64,000 nucleotides of DNA from JAVVHH01 sp964657565 (lineage in GTDB: Bacteria > Pseudomonadota > Alphaproteobacteria > Acetobacterales > Acetobacteraceae). This document shows positions 35,345 through 43,815 of the stretch, piece after piece. The position numbers and the translations under genes were made by a program. Where the stretch lies: contig CAZZVQ010000008.1 of assembly GCA_964657565.1 (NCBI GenBank), forward strand, positions 1-64,000, read 5' to 3'. Position 1 is the stretch's first letter, and each line of letters starts with the position of its first letter. Under the pieces are notes generated by a model. That model was not told where the DNA came from and ran no database searches. It saw only the letters and a list, made by a program, of their open reading frames with translations.

Positions 35345-36328
35345 CTAGCGCTCCTCGCTAGAGTCAGACGTCAGTGATTTGATCAGCGTATCCTCGATGC
35401 GGACGGCTACTTGATCTTTGCGCCGTCCGACCCGGCCGTCGAACAGCGGGATGTTGCCGCACCGAAGTTGAACGGCCCCGCCAGGTCCCGCATTCAGCAT
35501 AATCTGACTGCCCACTTTCAACGCCATGACGTCGTGCAGTGACATCATTGTCTCGTCGAGCACGACGTCCAACTCGACTTCGGTGCCGCGGAGCTGCTCG
35601 GCCAAATGCGTCTCCCAAATACTGTCACGGCCGAATTTCTCGCCCATGAACTGTTGCAGCAATACTTCACGCACAGGCTCCAGGGTGGCGTAGGGCAGCA
35701 GCAGCTCGAAGCGCCCGCCGCGATCCTCCATATCCACGCGGAAACGGGCTACGATCGCCGCGTTCGACATCCGTGAAATTGTGGCGAAGCGCGGGTTCAC
35801 CTCGAGACGCTCGAACTTGATCGTGACGGTGCAGAGCGGATCAAAGCTTGCAGCGAAGTCACGCAACACAAGTTCGACCAGCCGTTCGACCAGTCGGCGC
35901 TCGATGGTGGTATACGGCCGTCCCTCGATCCGCATCGCCGCGGTGCCTCGACGACCGCCGAGCAGCACGTCCACGATCGAGTAGATCAAGGCCGAATCGA
36001 TCACCATCAATCCGTAATTGTCCCACTCTTCGATCTTGAAGACGGCGAACATGGCCGGCAGCGGGACACTGTTCAGGTAGTCGCCGAACCGCAGTGACAA
36101 GATGTTGTCGATGGTGGCTTCGACGTTGTCGCTGGTGAAATTACGCAGCGTCGTGGACATGATGCGGATGAGGCGATCGAATACGATCTCCAGCATGGGC
36201 AGGCGCTCGAACGAGACCAGCCCGGAGCTGATGATGCGTTCTACCGCCTGGTTCTCACCGGCAACGGCCTCATCGACACCAAGCAGGCTGTCGATCTCGG
36301 CTTGTTCGAGAATGCGGTCGCCGCTCAT
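35345..36328 (-). CDS. fliM: Flagellar motor switch protein FliM
   Basis: 327 residues. Switch-complex component of the C-ring that receives phosphorylated CheY. The N-terminal CheY-binding helix LEQAEIDSLLG is present (residues 7-17), then the middle domain with LPMLEIVFDRLIRIMSTTLRNF and the GGRRGTAA loop, and a C-terminal SpoA domain with LRGTEVELDVVLDETMMSLHDVMALKVG and CGNIPLFDGRVGR. Overlaps fliL by 4 bases. No fliN or other hook-basal body genes are in the window, so this is a separate mini-cluster. Confidence 0.93.
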   Translation of the reverse strand: MSGDRILEQAEIDSLLGVDEAVAGENQAVERIISSGLVSFERLPMLEIVFDRLIRIMSTTLRNFTSDNVEATIDNILSLRFGDYLNSVPLPAMFAVFKIEEWDNYGLMVIDSALIYSIVDVLLGGRRGTAAMRIEGRPYTTIERRLVERLVELVLRDFAASFDPLCTVTIKFERLEVNPRFATISRMSNAAIVARFRVDMEDRGGRFELLLPYATLEPVREVLLQQFMGEKFGRDSIWETHLAEQLRGTEVELDVVLDETMMSLHDVMALKVGSQIMLNAGPGGAVQLRCGNIPLFDGRVGRRKDQVAVRIEDTLIKSLTSDSSEER

Positions 36329-36834
36329 TGGACTAACAACTCGACGAGCAATACATCGACCACTTTCGCCGGTGCGGCCGCAATGTTCGTGCGCGAGACC
36401 AGCTCCTCGCGCAGCCGATAGGTGCCAGCGGTCCCACGCAACTCTTCGGGACGCATTTCGCGCAGGTAACCCTGAAACAGGTCCACCACTCGCGGCATCG
36501 CATTCTGGACCGTGACCAAATCCTCCTTGCGAGCCAGTTCTAGCTTTGCCTTCAGCTTGATGTAGGCCGCGCGGCGGCCACCACTGTTCAGGTTTGCAAT
36601 CATTTCAGGCACGTCGATGAACACCGGCGCATTCGCCGCAGCAGCTTCGTGACCTTCACCCGTGGCCGCGGCCTCGTGCTCTTTCTCCTTGCCGTGCAGC
36701 AAGCCCGGTATAATTCCGGAAAACCAGCCGCCCGCCCCAAGCGCAATCAGCGCGCCGAGAACGATGATAATCAGCTTCTTCTTACCACCCTTCTTGGCTT
36801 CCTTGGGTGCGTCCGCTGCCGCTGTCGCGCTCAT
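36325..36834 (-). CDS. fliL: Flagellar basal-body protein FliL
   Basis: 169 residues from ATG 36834, with AAGGAG 7 bases upstream. Lys-rich N-terminus, one membrane segment (KLIIIVLGALIALGAGGWF), an acidic/His linker (KEKEHEAAATGEGHE) and a C-terminal periplasmic FliL domain with VQNAMPRVVDLFQGYLREM. FliL associates with the stator and the motor. First gene of the leftward flagellar run; divergent from a small exported-protein gene 102 bases away. Confidence 0.9.
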   Translation of the reverse strand: MSATAAADAPKEAKKGGKKKLIIIVLGALIALGAGGWFSGIIPGLLHGKEKEHEAAATGEGHEAAAANAPVFIDVPEMIANLNSGGRRAAYIKLKAKLELARKEDLVTVQNAMPRVVDLFQGYLREMRPEELRGTAGTYRLREELVSRTNIAAAPAKVVDVLLVELLVQ

Positions 36835-36936
36835 TTTGGTGCTCCTTGGCTGGGCGGAGCTTGCGCAGATTGGGGTTAATGAAGCCCTAACGAGCCGTAG
36901 ATGAAACCGCGGAGGACCCCTAAACGTTGCGACCGA

Positions 36937-37191
36937 ATGCGCTACTTTGTCCTTCTTGCCACACTGGCCTTCGTGACCCCCGCCATCGCGCAGCAACGCC
37001 AATGGACGGCCGCTCCGGTTCCCTCAGTTGGCGGAGGCGATACCGTCATGCCAGCGGCACGCACCGGAGAGCGCGTCACCGACGACAAATCCACTCCGTT
37101 CAGCAGCACACCGAGCGGCTCTGTCGCCACCAACGGCGCGACGAGTGCCAATCAGTATAACGGCGTCGGAACGCCCAACCTGTCTAAGTAG
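36937..37191 (+). CDS. Small exported protein of unknown function
   Basis: 84 residues from ATG 36937; an earlier in-frame ATG at 36901 gives a less typical start. A signal peptide (MRYFVLLATLAFVTPAIAQQ) is followed by a Gly/Ser/Thr-rich, low-complexity mature part with no Cys and little predicted structure. I do not recognise it. Its start is near fliL on the other strand, so co-regulation with the flagellar block is possible but not shown. It ends 6 bases before the iron alcohol dehydrogenase gene, which converges on it. Confidence 0.5.
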   Translation: MRYFVLLATLAFVTPAIAQQRQWTAAPVPSVGGGDTVMPAARTGERVTDDKSTPFSSTPSGSVATNGATSANQYNGVGTPNLSK

Positions 37192-37197
37192 CGGTTG

Positions 37198-38385
37198 CTA
37201 CGGGCTGTTGCCTGACCAGACTGCGCGGTAGAGCGCGACGATTTCGTCCTTGGTCGGCACTCGGGGATTATTGGCCGGACTGCCAGAGGCGAGTGCTTGC
37301 TCCGCCATGACCGGCAAACTGGCTTCCCACTCCATCTTCTTGATGCCGAACTTAGCAGGAGTTGGGACGTCCAGTTCGCCGTTGAGCGAGGCAAGACCTG
37401 TGGCCAGCAACTCTGCCGCTTCGTCATCGGAGTCGCCGGAGGCGGCGAAGCCGACGGCGCGGGAGGCTTCCGCATAGCGCGGCAGGGCTGACTGCAGCCC
37501 AAAACGCGTGATGGTCGGGAGCAACATGGCATTCGACAGCCCGTGCGGAACATGGAAATGGGCGCCGATCGGCCGCGACATCCCATGCACCAAGGCGACC
37601 GAGCTGTTGGTGAACGCGATGCCCGCTTGCATCGCGCCCAACATCATGGCCGCGCGCGCCGTCGCGTTTTGCGGTTCGGCATAGGCCGATCGCAGGTTCG
37701 CGCCGATCAGCCGCATCGCGGCAAGCGCCTGGATGTCCGAGTACGCATTTGCCCGCCGCGACACATACGCCTCCAGGGCATGCGTCAAGCTGTCGACTCC
37801 AGTATCGGCGGTAATTCGTTTAGGAACGGTAAACGTCAGTTCATAATCGACGATCGCCGCCAGCGGCAGCGCGCCCATCCCCGCGATCAGCATCTTCTCG
37901 CCGCGTTCGGTGTCGGTGATAACCGTGAACCGGGTCGCTTCGCTGCCCGTCCCGGCGGTCGTCGGGATCGCGATCACCGGCAATCCGGCCGCGTCTGCCG
38001 CGACGGGCACCTTGAAGTCGCGCATGTGCGACCCGGCGCCCGTCCGGCGGCCGTGCGCCAAGATCGCCATCGCCTTGGCGGTGTCGATCGGCGACCCGCC
38101 GCCGAAGCCGATCAGGCAGTCATAGGTGTGCCCGGACAGCCGCGCGACGCCAGCCTCGACAACGGTATCCGTCGGCTCGGGCACGGTGTCGCTGAATACG
38201 TCCGCGATCATGCCTGCCGCGGCGAGCGGGTCCAGGCAGCGCCGGACCAGGCCAGAGCTAACCATGAACGGATCCGTCACCACGAGCGGTCGAGACAGCC
38301 CAAGTTTGCCCAGCACCTCGGCGGTTTGCGCGACGGCGCCGCCCCCGACGAGCATCATCCGGGGCGAGACGAGGGAAGCGATCAT
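37198..38385 (-). CDS. Iron-containing alcohol dehydrogenase
   Basis: 395 residues, group III Fe-ADH. NAD-binding GFGGGSPIDTAKA (93-105) and AIPTTAGTGSEATRF are present, and the metal-binding His cluster appears in SLTHALEAYVSR, VHGMSRPIGAHFHVPHG. Size is normal. The family oxidises or reduces small alcohols and aldehydes; the substrate cannot be deduced. The gene is joined by an ATGA overlap to two oligopeptide ABC ATPase genes upstream, an unusual partner. Confidence 0.88.
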   Translation of the reverse strand: MIASLVSPRMMLVGGGAVAQTAEVLGKLGLSRPLVVTDPFMVSSGLVRRCLDPLAAAGMIADVFSDTVPEPTDTVVEAGVARLSGHTYDCLIGFGGGSPIDTAKAMAILAHGRRTGAGSHMRDFKVPVAADAAGLPVIAIPTTAGTGSEATRFTVITDTERGEKMLIAGMGALPLAAIVDYELTFTVPKRITADTGVDSLTHALEAYVSRRANAYSDIQALAAMRLIGANLRSAYAEPQNATARAAMMLGAMQAGIAFTNSSVALVHGMSRPIGAHFHVPHGLSNAMLLPTITRFGLQSALPRYAEASRAVGFAASGDSDDEAAELLATGLASLNGELDVPTPAKFGIKKMEWEASLPVMAEQALASGSPANNPRVPTKDEIVALYRAVWSGNSP

Positions 38386-39464
38386 ACGGTCTCCGGTCGG
38401 GCCAGCGCGCGGCGCTCGGCATAGAGCGCCAGGCGGCGCGCCGCCCTTGGTGCAGCGGTCGCGACTTCATTCAGGGACGCGGCCGGCGGGAGTTCCTCGG
38501 AACGATGGCAGGCCGCCGCGTGGTCCGGCGCAAGCGCATGAAGCGCGGGATCCTCGACCCGGCAGCGATCGACGACGTAGGTGCATCGTGTGTGGAACCG
38601 GCAGCCGGGCGGCACGTCGGCCGGACTCGGCACGTCCCCCCCGACGACCTGGACCGCGCGGGTTCGATGCGGGTCGGGGCGAGGAATCGCCGCCAGCAAC
38701 ACCCGCGTATACGGGTGGCGCGGATCGCCGAACACCTGCGCGCGCGTGCCAATCTCGACGATCCGCCCGAGATACATCACCGCCACCCGGTCCGCCACGT
38801 GCTTCACGACCGCCAGGTCATGCGCGATGAACAGGTAAGACAGGCCCAATCTCTGCTGCAAGTCCTTCAGAAGATTGACGACCTGCGCCTGGATCGAGAC
38901 GTCCAGTGCACTGACTGGCTCGTCGCAGACCACCAGCGCCGGCTCCACCGCGAGCGCGCGCGCGATACCGATCCGCTGCCGCTGCCCGCCCGAGAACTCG
39001 TGCGGATAGCGCGCGGCTTGATAGGGGGCGAGTCCCACCAGATCGAGCAATTCGGCCACGCGAGCCCGGCGCGCCGTCCGGTCGCCAATCCGGTGCACCA
39101 CCAGCGGCTCCTCGAGGATGTCGCCGACCGTCATGCGCGGGTTCAGCGACGCGAACGGGTCCTGGAACACGATCTGCATCCGCCGCCGCAGGCGGCGCAG
39201 CGCCGCCCCGCTCAACGCCGTGATATCCTCCCCCTCGAACCGCACCGACCCGGCGGTCGGCTCGATCAGCCGCAGCACCAGCCGCGCCGTCGTGCTCTTG
39301 CCGCAACCGCTCTCGCCGACCAGGGCGAGCGTCTCCCCCCGCCCCAGCGTGAACGAGATCCCGTCCACGGCCCGCACGGCCCCGACCTGTCGCGAGAACA
39401 CCAGGCCCCGCCGCATCGGATACAGTTTCGCAAGCCCCTCGACCTCCAGCAGGGTCCCGCTCAA
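38382..39464 (-). CDS. Oligopeptide/dipeptide ABC transporter ATPase, DppF/OppF type
   Basis: 360 residues. Walker A GESGCGKST, Q-loop, ABC signature LSGGQ-like FSGGQRQRIGIARAL, Walker B and the H-loop are all visible, with the extra C-terminal oligopeptide-type Cys-rich region PPGCRFHTRCTYVVDRC. It pairs with the gene upstream (ATGA overlap, 39461-39464) to make a DppDF-type ATPase pair for peptide or nickel uptake. No permease or binding-protein gene is adjacent, so substrates are unknown. Confidence 0.9.
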   Translation of the reverse strand: MSGTLLEVEGLAKLYPMRRGLVFSRQVGAVRAVDGISFTLGRGETLALVGESGCGKSTTARLVLRLIEPTAGSVRFEGEDITALSGAALRRLRRRMQIVFQDPFASLNPRMTVGDILEEPLVVHRIGDRTARRARVAELLDLVGLAPYQAARYPHEFSGGQRQRIGIARALAVEPALVVCDEPVSALDVSIQAQVVNLLKDLQQRLGLSYLFIAHDLAVVKHVADRVAVMYLGRIVEIGTRAQVFGDPRHPYTRVLLAAIPRPDPHRTRAVQVVGGDVPSPADVPPGCRFHTRCTYVVDRCRVEDPALHALAPDHAAACHRSEELPPAASLNEVATAAPRAARRLALYAERRALARPETV

Positions 39465-40462
39465 AGCGCCAATTCCTCGACCGGCGCGCGGATGCAGGCG
39501 GCGCTATGCCCCGGCTCGATCGCCCGCAGCGCCGGGTCGACCGTGGTGCACTCGGTGGCGGCGAACACGCAGCGCGGATGGAAGCGGCAGCCGTTCGGCA
39601 GCGCAAACGGCGCCGGCACCGTCCCTTCGATCGCCAGCAGACGCTCGCGCTCCTCCTCGATCTTCGGAATGCTGCCCAGCAGGCCAAGTGTATAAGGATG
39701 CTGCGGATCGTCGAAGATCGCCGCCCCGCCGCTCCGCTCCACGACCCGGCCGGCATACATGACAGCCACCTCATCCGCCGTCTCCGCGACGACGCCCAAA
39801 TCGTGCGTAATGAGGATGATCGCCATGCCGCTCTGGGCCTGCAGATCGCGCAGCAGATCGAGGATCTGCGCCTGCACCGTCACGTCCAACGCCGTGGTGG
39901 GCTCGTCGGCGATCAGCAGGTCCGGGCTGCACGCCAGCGCCATCGCGATCATCACACGCTGCCGCATGCCGCCGCTCATCTGGTGCGGATAATCGTCCAG
40001 CCGCCGCGCCGCCGCCGGAATGCGAACGCGGTCCAACGCCTCGGTCGCCCGCCGGCGCATCTCCGCCGCGGGTCGCGAGCGGTCATGCGCCCGCATCGCC
40101 TCCATAATCTGATCCCCAACGGTGAACACCGGGTTAAGCGACGTCATCGGCTCCTGGAAAATCATCGCGATCCGGTTGCCGCGGATGTCCCGCATCGCCC
40201 GCGGCTTCAGCCCGAGCAGGTCGACCCCGTCGAACATCACGCGTCCCGCCGCAACCCGGCCGGGCGGCGGGACCAGCCGCATCACGCTCAGCGACAGCAT
40301 GCTCTTGCCACACCCGCTCTCGCCCACGATCCCCAGCGTCTGTCCCCGCCGCACCTCGAGGCTCACGCCATCGACCGCCGGCACGTCCCCGCGCTCGCCG
40401 CGGAACACCGTCCGCAGTCCTTCGATCCGCAGCAGCGGCGCACTATCCGGTTCGTCACCCAT
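39461..40462 (-). CDS. Oligopeptide/dipeptide ABC transporter ATPase, DppD/OppD type
   Basis: 333 residues from ATG 40462; the frame is open far upstream but that part is shadow of the gene on the other strand. Walker A GESGCGKSM, signature MSGGMRQRVMIAMAL, LLIADEPTTALDVTVQAQ, H-loop, and the oligopeptide-type C-terminus GCRFHPRCVFAATEC. Forms a heterodimer with the next gene. It starts 43 bases from a divergent TPR-glycosyltransferase gene. No permeases nearby. Confidence 0.9.
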   Translation of the reverse strand: MGDEPDSAPLLRIEGLRTVFRGERGDVPAVDGVSLEVRRGQTLGIVGESGCGKSMLSLSVMRLVPPPGRVAAGRVMFDGVDLLGLKPRAMRDIRGNRIAMIFQEPMTSLNPVFTVGDQIMEAMRAHDRSRPAAEMRRRATEALDRVRIPAAARRLDDYPHQMSGGMRQRVMIAMALACSPDLLIADEPTTALDVTVQAQILDLLRDLQAQSGMAIILITHDLGVVAETADEVAVMYAGRVVERSGGAAIFDDPQHPYTLGLLGSIPKIEEERERLLAIEGTVPAPFALPNGCRFHPRCVFAATECTTVDPALRAIEPGHSAACIRAPVEELAL

Positions 40463-40505
40463 GGTGGCATTAAGGCCCCGAGCACCCTCCCGCGCAACGG
40501 CCCCC

Positions 40506-41843
40506 ATGTCCGCCACCGCCATCCGTGTCGCCCACACCCACCTGCTCGCCGCCCGCTTCCCGGCGGCGCTGGCCGCGATCGCGCCGTTCCGTGGCACCCC
40601 GCCGGCCGATCTGCTGTACGCCCTCGCCCTAGCGGGCACTGGAGACGTGGACGGCGCAGCGCCATTGCTAGCCGCCATCGCCGCCGCCAACCCAAGCAGC
40701 CGGCACCCCGTGCTCGACCTCCTGCCGCTGATCCCGTTGACGGCGGCCCCTGCCCACCTCCGCGCCGCCATCGCGTCGAGCCCGCGCGACCCGGCGCTCC
40801 ATACTGCGCTCGGCACCATCCTCGCCGAGATCGGCCCCATGTCGGACGCCATCGACGCGTTCACCTGCGCGACCACCCTGATCCCCGCCGACGCGCCGGC
40901 CTGGTCCAATCTCGGCAAGGCGCTGGCTGCCGAGGCACGGTTCGCGGCAGCCGACGCGGCCTTCGGCACGGCCCGCAGCCTCGATCCCGGGAACGCCCGC
41001 ATCGCCTATAATCACGCCGTCATGATGCTGAAATCCGGCCGTTTCGCCGAGGGCTGGGCGACGCTCCGAGTGCGTCACGCCCTCCCCGGGCGCCCACCGC
41101 CCCTGCCCGGCCCCCGCCTCACCAGTCTCGACGTGGCCGGCCGCACCGTCCTGTTGCGCCACGAGGAGGGCTTCGGCGACACGCTCCAATTCATCCGCTT
41201 CGCCGCGCCGCTCGCGTCGCGCGGGGCGCGGGTGATCGCCGCGATGCCGCCGCCGCTGCAGCGGATCGTCGCCACCGCGCCCGGCGTGGCGGCGGTGGTC
41301 GGGATGGCAGACATGCCGCGCTACGATCTGTGGGCGCCGCTGCTGGATGTGCCGGCGCTGTTCGACGGCATGCTCCCAGCGGACATGCCCTACTTGCGTG
41401 CCGAGCCGGCCACGTCCGCGCTGCCCCCGGGGCGCAGGGTCGGGGTCGTCTGGGCCGGCGACCCCCAGGGATTGCTGGACCGGCAGCGCTCCGTGCCGCT
41501 CGAGGCGCTCGCGCCGCTGGCGGAGCGACGCGACATCACCTGGATCAGCCTGCAGAAGGACCGCCCGGCTCCAGCATGGATGCACGACCCGATGGGCGCC
41601 GTGCGGGACTTCGCGGACACGGCGGCGATCGTGGCGCAGCTCGACGCGGTGGTCAGCGTCGATACGGCGGTGGCCCATCTGGCCGGCGCGGTGAACAAGC
41701 CCGTGCTGCTGCTCGACCGCTATGATTCGTGCTGGCGCTGGCTATCCGGCCGGACGGACAGCCCCTGGTATCCGACCCTGCGCATCGTGCGCCAACCGTC
41801 GCCGGGTGATTGGGCCGGCGCCGTGGCGGCGCTAACGCTATAG
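40506..41843 (+). CDS. TPR protein with C-terminal glycosyltransferase-like domain
   Basis: 445 residues from ATG 40506. Residues 1-180 contain TPR repeats (HTALGTILAEIG, AWSNLGKALAAEARFAAADAAF, NARIAYNHAVMMLKSGRFAEGWA). Residues 200-440 look like a GT9 (heptosyltransferase-like) Rossmann part, with LLRHEEGFGDTLQFIRFAAPL, RVGVVWAGDPQG and VVSVDTAVAHLAGAVNKPV, the usual ending of that family. Such TPR-GT9 proteins are common in alphaproteobacteria; the substrate is unknown. The 3' end overlaps cbpM by 6 bases on the other strand. Confidence 0.78.
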   Translation: MSATAIRVAHTHLLAARFPAALAAIAPFRGTPPADLLYALALAGTGDVDGAAPLLAAIAAANPSSRHPVLDLLPLIPLTAAPAHLRAAIASSPRDPALHTALGTILAEIGPMSDAIDAFTCATTLIPADAPAWSNLGKALAAEARFAAADAAFGTARSLDPGNARIAYNHAVMMLKSGRFAEGWATLRVRHALPGRPPPLPGPRLTSLDVAGRTVLLRHEEGFGDTLQFIRFAAPLASRGARVIAAMPPPLQRIVATAPGVAAVVGMADMPRYDLWAPLLDVPALFDGMLPADMPYLRAEPATSALPPGRRVGVVWAGDPQGLLDRQRSVPLEALAPLAERRDITWISLQKDRPAPAWMHDPMGAVRDFADTAAIVAQLDAVVSVDTAVAHLAGAVNKPVLLLDRYDSCWRWLSGRTDSPWYPTLRIVRQPSPGDWAGAVAALTL

Positions 41844-42152
41844 CGCCCCGTCGTCCGGCAGCAATTGCGCCGGGTCGATGCCGGCGTTCCGGAGCGCGGC
41901 GACGATGCGGTGCATCTGGCGCCGCTGCAGGTGCACCCGGTCCAGCAGTGACAGCACCACCGGCATCGCGCCGGCCCCGACCTCCAGCTCGTGCAGCTCG
42001 AGGATCAAGCCCAGCCGGGCGACGTCGATCTCGGCGAATACCAACGTGCCGCCGTGCTGCATCGGCCGCACCCAATCCTCGGCAATCCATGACCGCAAGC
42101 GCTGCTCGTCGAGCCCCGGCAAACGCGCCAGAACCGCAGCCACCGTGATCAT
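41838..42152 (-). CDS. cbpM: Chaperone modulator CbpM-like protein
   Basis: 104 residues from ATG 42152. A small MerR-like helix-turn-helix domain with LRSWIAEDWVRPMQ and a helical C-terminus (VLSLLDRVHLQRRQMHRIVAALRNAGIDP). CbpM binds the J-domain of CbpA and inhibits it. It is coupled to the CbpA-like gene by ATGA and follows it. Its short length is normal for CbpM. Role by family and context. Confidence 0.8.
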   Translation of the reverse strand: MITVAAVLARLPGLDEQRLRSWIAEDWVRPMQHGGTLVFAEIDVARLGLILELHELEVGAGAMPVVLSLLDRVHLQRRQMHRIVAALRNAGIDPAQLLPDDGAL

Positions 42153-43075
42153 GCCGACCTCCTCAGCGCCTCGCGGGGGTCGAACCCCGCATGCCGCTCC
42201 TGCCACTCGCGCAACGCCGTCTCGAGCGCCGGGTCGCGCGGCCCGGTCACTAACGTCAGCGTGACGAACATGTCGCCCGCCGGCTCGCCGCCAGCCTCCG
42301 CCACCCCGCGGCCGCGCAGCCGCAACCGCGTGCCCGTATCCGACCCGGGCGGCACCGTCAGCGTCACCTCGCCGCGCGGCGTCGGCACCGCCACCCGGCC
42401 ACCCAATATTGCCTCGGCCACCGTCACCGGCAGATCCAGCTCCACATCGCGCCCGATCCGGCGCAACGATCCGTGGGGCGCGACCGCCACTTCGATCAGC
42501 GCGTCCCCGTCGGGCCCGCCATTGCGGCCCGGGTCCCCCTTGCCGCGCAGGCGCAACGTCTGGCCGTCGTCGATCCCGGCCGGAATGCGGACGTCCAACG
42601 TCTCGCCATTCGGCAGCGTGAGCCGCTCGGTCGCACCGTTGATCGCGGCCAGGAACGGCACCGCGAGCCGATAGCGCCGGTCCGCGCCTTTCCGCGGCCG
42701 CACCCCGCCCGGGTCGCGCGCGGCGAAGTATTCGCCGAAGATGTCGCCGAAATCCTCCGGATCGATGCCGCCGCCGCCGTAGCGGCCGCCTGCTGCGCCC
42801 TGGGCGAAGTCGCGGTAGTATTGCCGCTCCGGCTGTGGCGCCTGGCGCTCCTGACCGCCGGCATCGATCTCGCCACGGTCGAACTTGCCGCGCCGCTCCG
42901 GGTCCGACAGAATCTCGTTGGCCGTGTTGGCCGCCTTGAACCGCTCCTCGGCCGCCTTGTCGCCCGGGTTCAGGTCGGGATGATTCCTCTTCGCGGTCTT
43001 GCGGAACGCGGCGCGGATCTCGTCCTGCGTCGCGGTCCGGCTCACACCGAGCGTGTTGTAAGGGTCTGTCGCCAT
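42149..43075 (-). CDS. cbpA: CbpA-like DnaJ co-chaperone
   Basis: 308 residues from ATG 43075; the frame is open upstream but the J-domain starts here. J-domain at residues 1-70 (NTLGVSRTATQDEIRAAFRKTAKRNHPDLNPGDK) with the HPD motif, then a Gly-rich linker and the two C-terminal substrate-binding domains, without the Cys-rich zinc domain of DnaJ. That is the CbpA layout. Works with DnaK. It overlaps the cbpM gene by 4 bases. Confidence 0.9.
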   Translation of the reverse strand: MATDPYNTLGVSRTATQDEIRAAFRKTAKRNHPDLNPGDKAAEERFKAANTANEILSDPERRGKFDRGEIDAGGQERQAPQPERQYYRDFAQGAAGGRYGGGGIDPEDFGDIFGEYFAARDPGGVRPRKGADRRYRLAVPFLAAINGATERLTLPNGETLDVRIPAGIDDGQTLRLRGKGDPGRNGGPDGDALIEVAVAPHGSLRRIGRDVELDLPVTVAEAILGGRVAVPTPRGEVTLTVPPGSDTGTRLRLRGRGVAEAGGEPAGDMFVTLTLVTGPRDPALETALREWQERHAGFDPREALRRSA

Positions 43076-43113
43076 GCGCGGTATGTAGGAGAGCCCGCCC
43101 GCCGGTGCGACCC

Positions 43114-43767
43114 CTACCCCTTCACCTCGGTGCCCCAATCGGCCGGCCGAGGCATGTCGAACAGGTCCGTCGTCCGCGCATAGAAGCCGCGCCCGTGCAT
43201 GCGCGCGATCAGCCGCATCTCGTCCGTCCTGATGCGCGGCCGGTCCGCGGTTCCGTCCAGGAACGCCCGGTCGATATGCATCTCGACCACCTTGCCGACC
43301 ACCACATACTGGCTCGTCCCGGTGTCGATCACCTGGACCACCTTGCACTCGAACGCCACCGGGCTCTCGCCGATGCGCGGTGGCGCGACCTTCAGGCTCG
43401 GCACCGGCGTCAGCCCGGCCAGTTCCATCTCGCTGACCTCCGGCGGCGCGTTGATCACCGTCGCGTTCATCTTCTCCGCCAGATGCTCCGGCACCAGATT
43501 GACCACGAACTCGCCGGTCTGCTCGATGTGTCCCGCCGTATCCTTGTGGCGCCGGGCCGGGTCGCGGCTGCCGACGAGGCCGAGGATCATCAGCACCGGG
43601 TTCTCGCCGAACGCATTGAAGAAGGAGTGCGGCGCCACGTTGACGATGCCCGAGCGCCCCTTCGTCACCGTCCAGGCGATCGGGCGCGGCACGACCGTGT
43701 TGACGGTCAGCCGATAGGCCTCCGCCGGCGACAGCGTCTCGAAATCGAACGATGCGAACTCTGACAC
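43114..43767 (-). CDS. Flavin reductase domain protein
   Basis: 217 residues from GTG 43767, with GGAG 6 bases upstream; a longer open frame upstream is shadow. A split-barrel FMN-binding fold of the flavin reductase family, with RPIAWTVTKGRSGIVNVAPHSFFNAFGENP and DTAGHIEQTGEFVVNLVPEHLAEKMN. Reduces or binds FMN for partner oxygenases, or is a standalone reductase. It is divergent from the hydrolase gene, 48 bases away. No oxygenase partner adjoins it, so the role is unclear. Confidence 0.85.
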   Translation of the reverse strand: MSEFASFDFETLSPAEAYRLTVNTVVPRPIAWTVTKGRSGIVNVAPHSFFNAFGENPVLMILGLVGSRDPARRHKDTAGHIEQTGEFVVNLVPEHLAEKMNATVINAPPEVSEMELAGLTPVPSLKVAPPRIGESPVAFECKVVQVIDTGTSQYVVVGKVVEMHIDRAFLDGTADRPRIRTDEMRLIARMHGRGFYARTTDLFDMPRPADWGTEVKG

Positions 43768-43815
43768 CCCGAACTCCAATTCCTGACGCCGCGATACTGT
43801 TCTACGACGGCGGCC

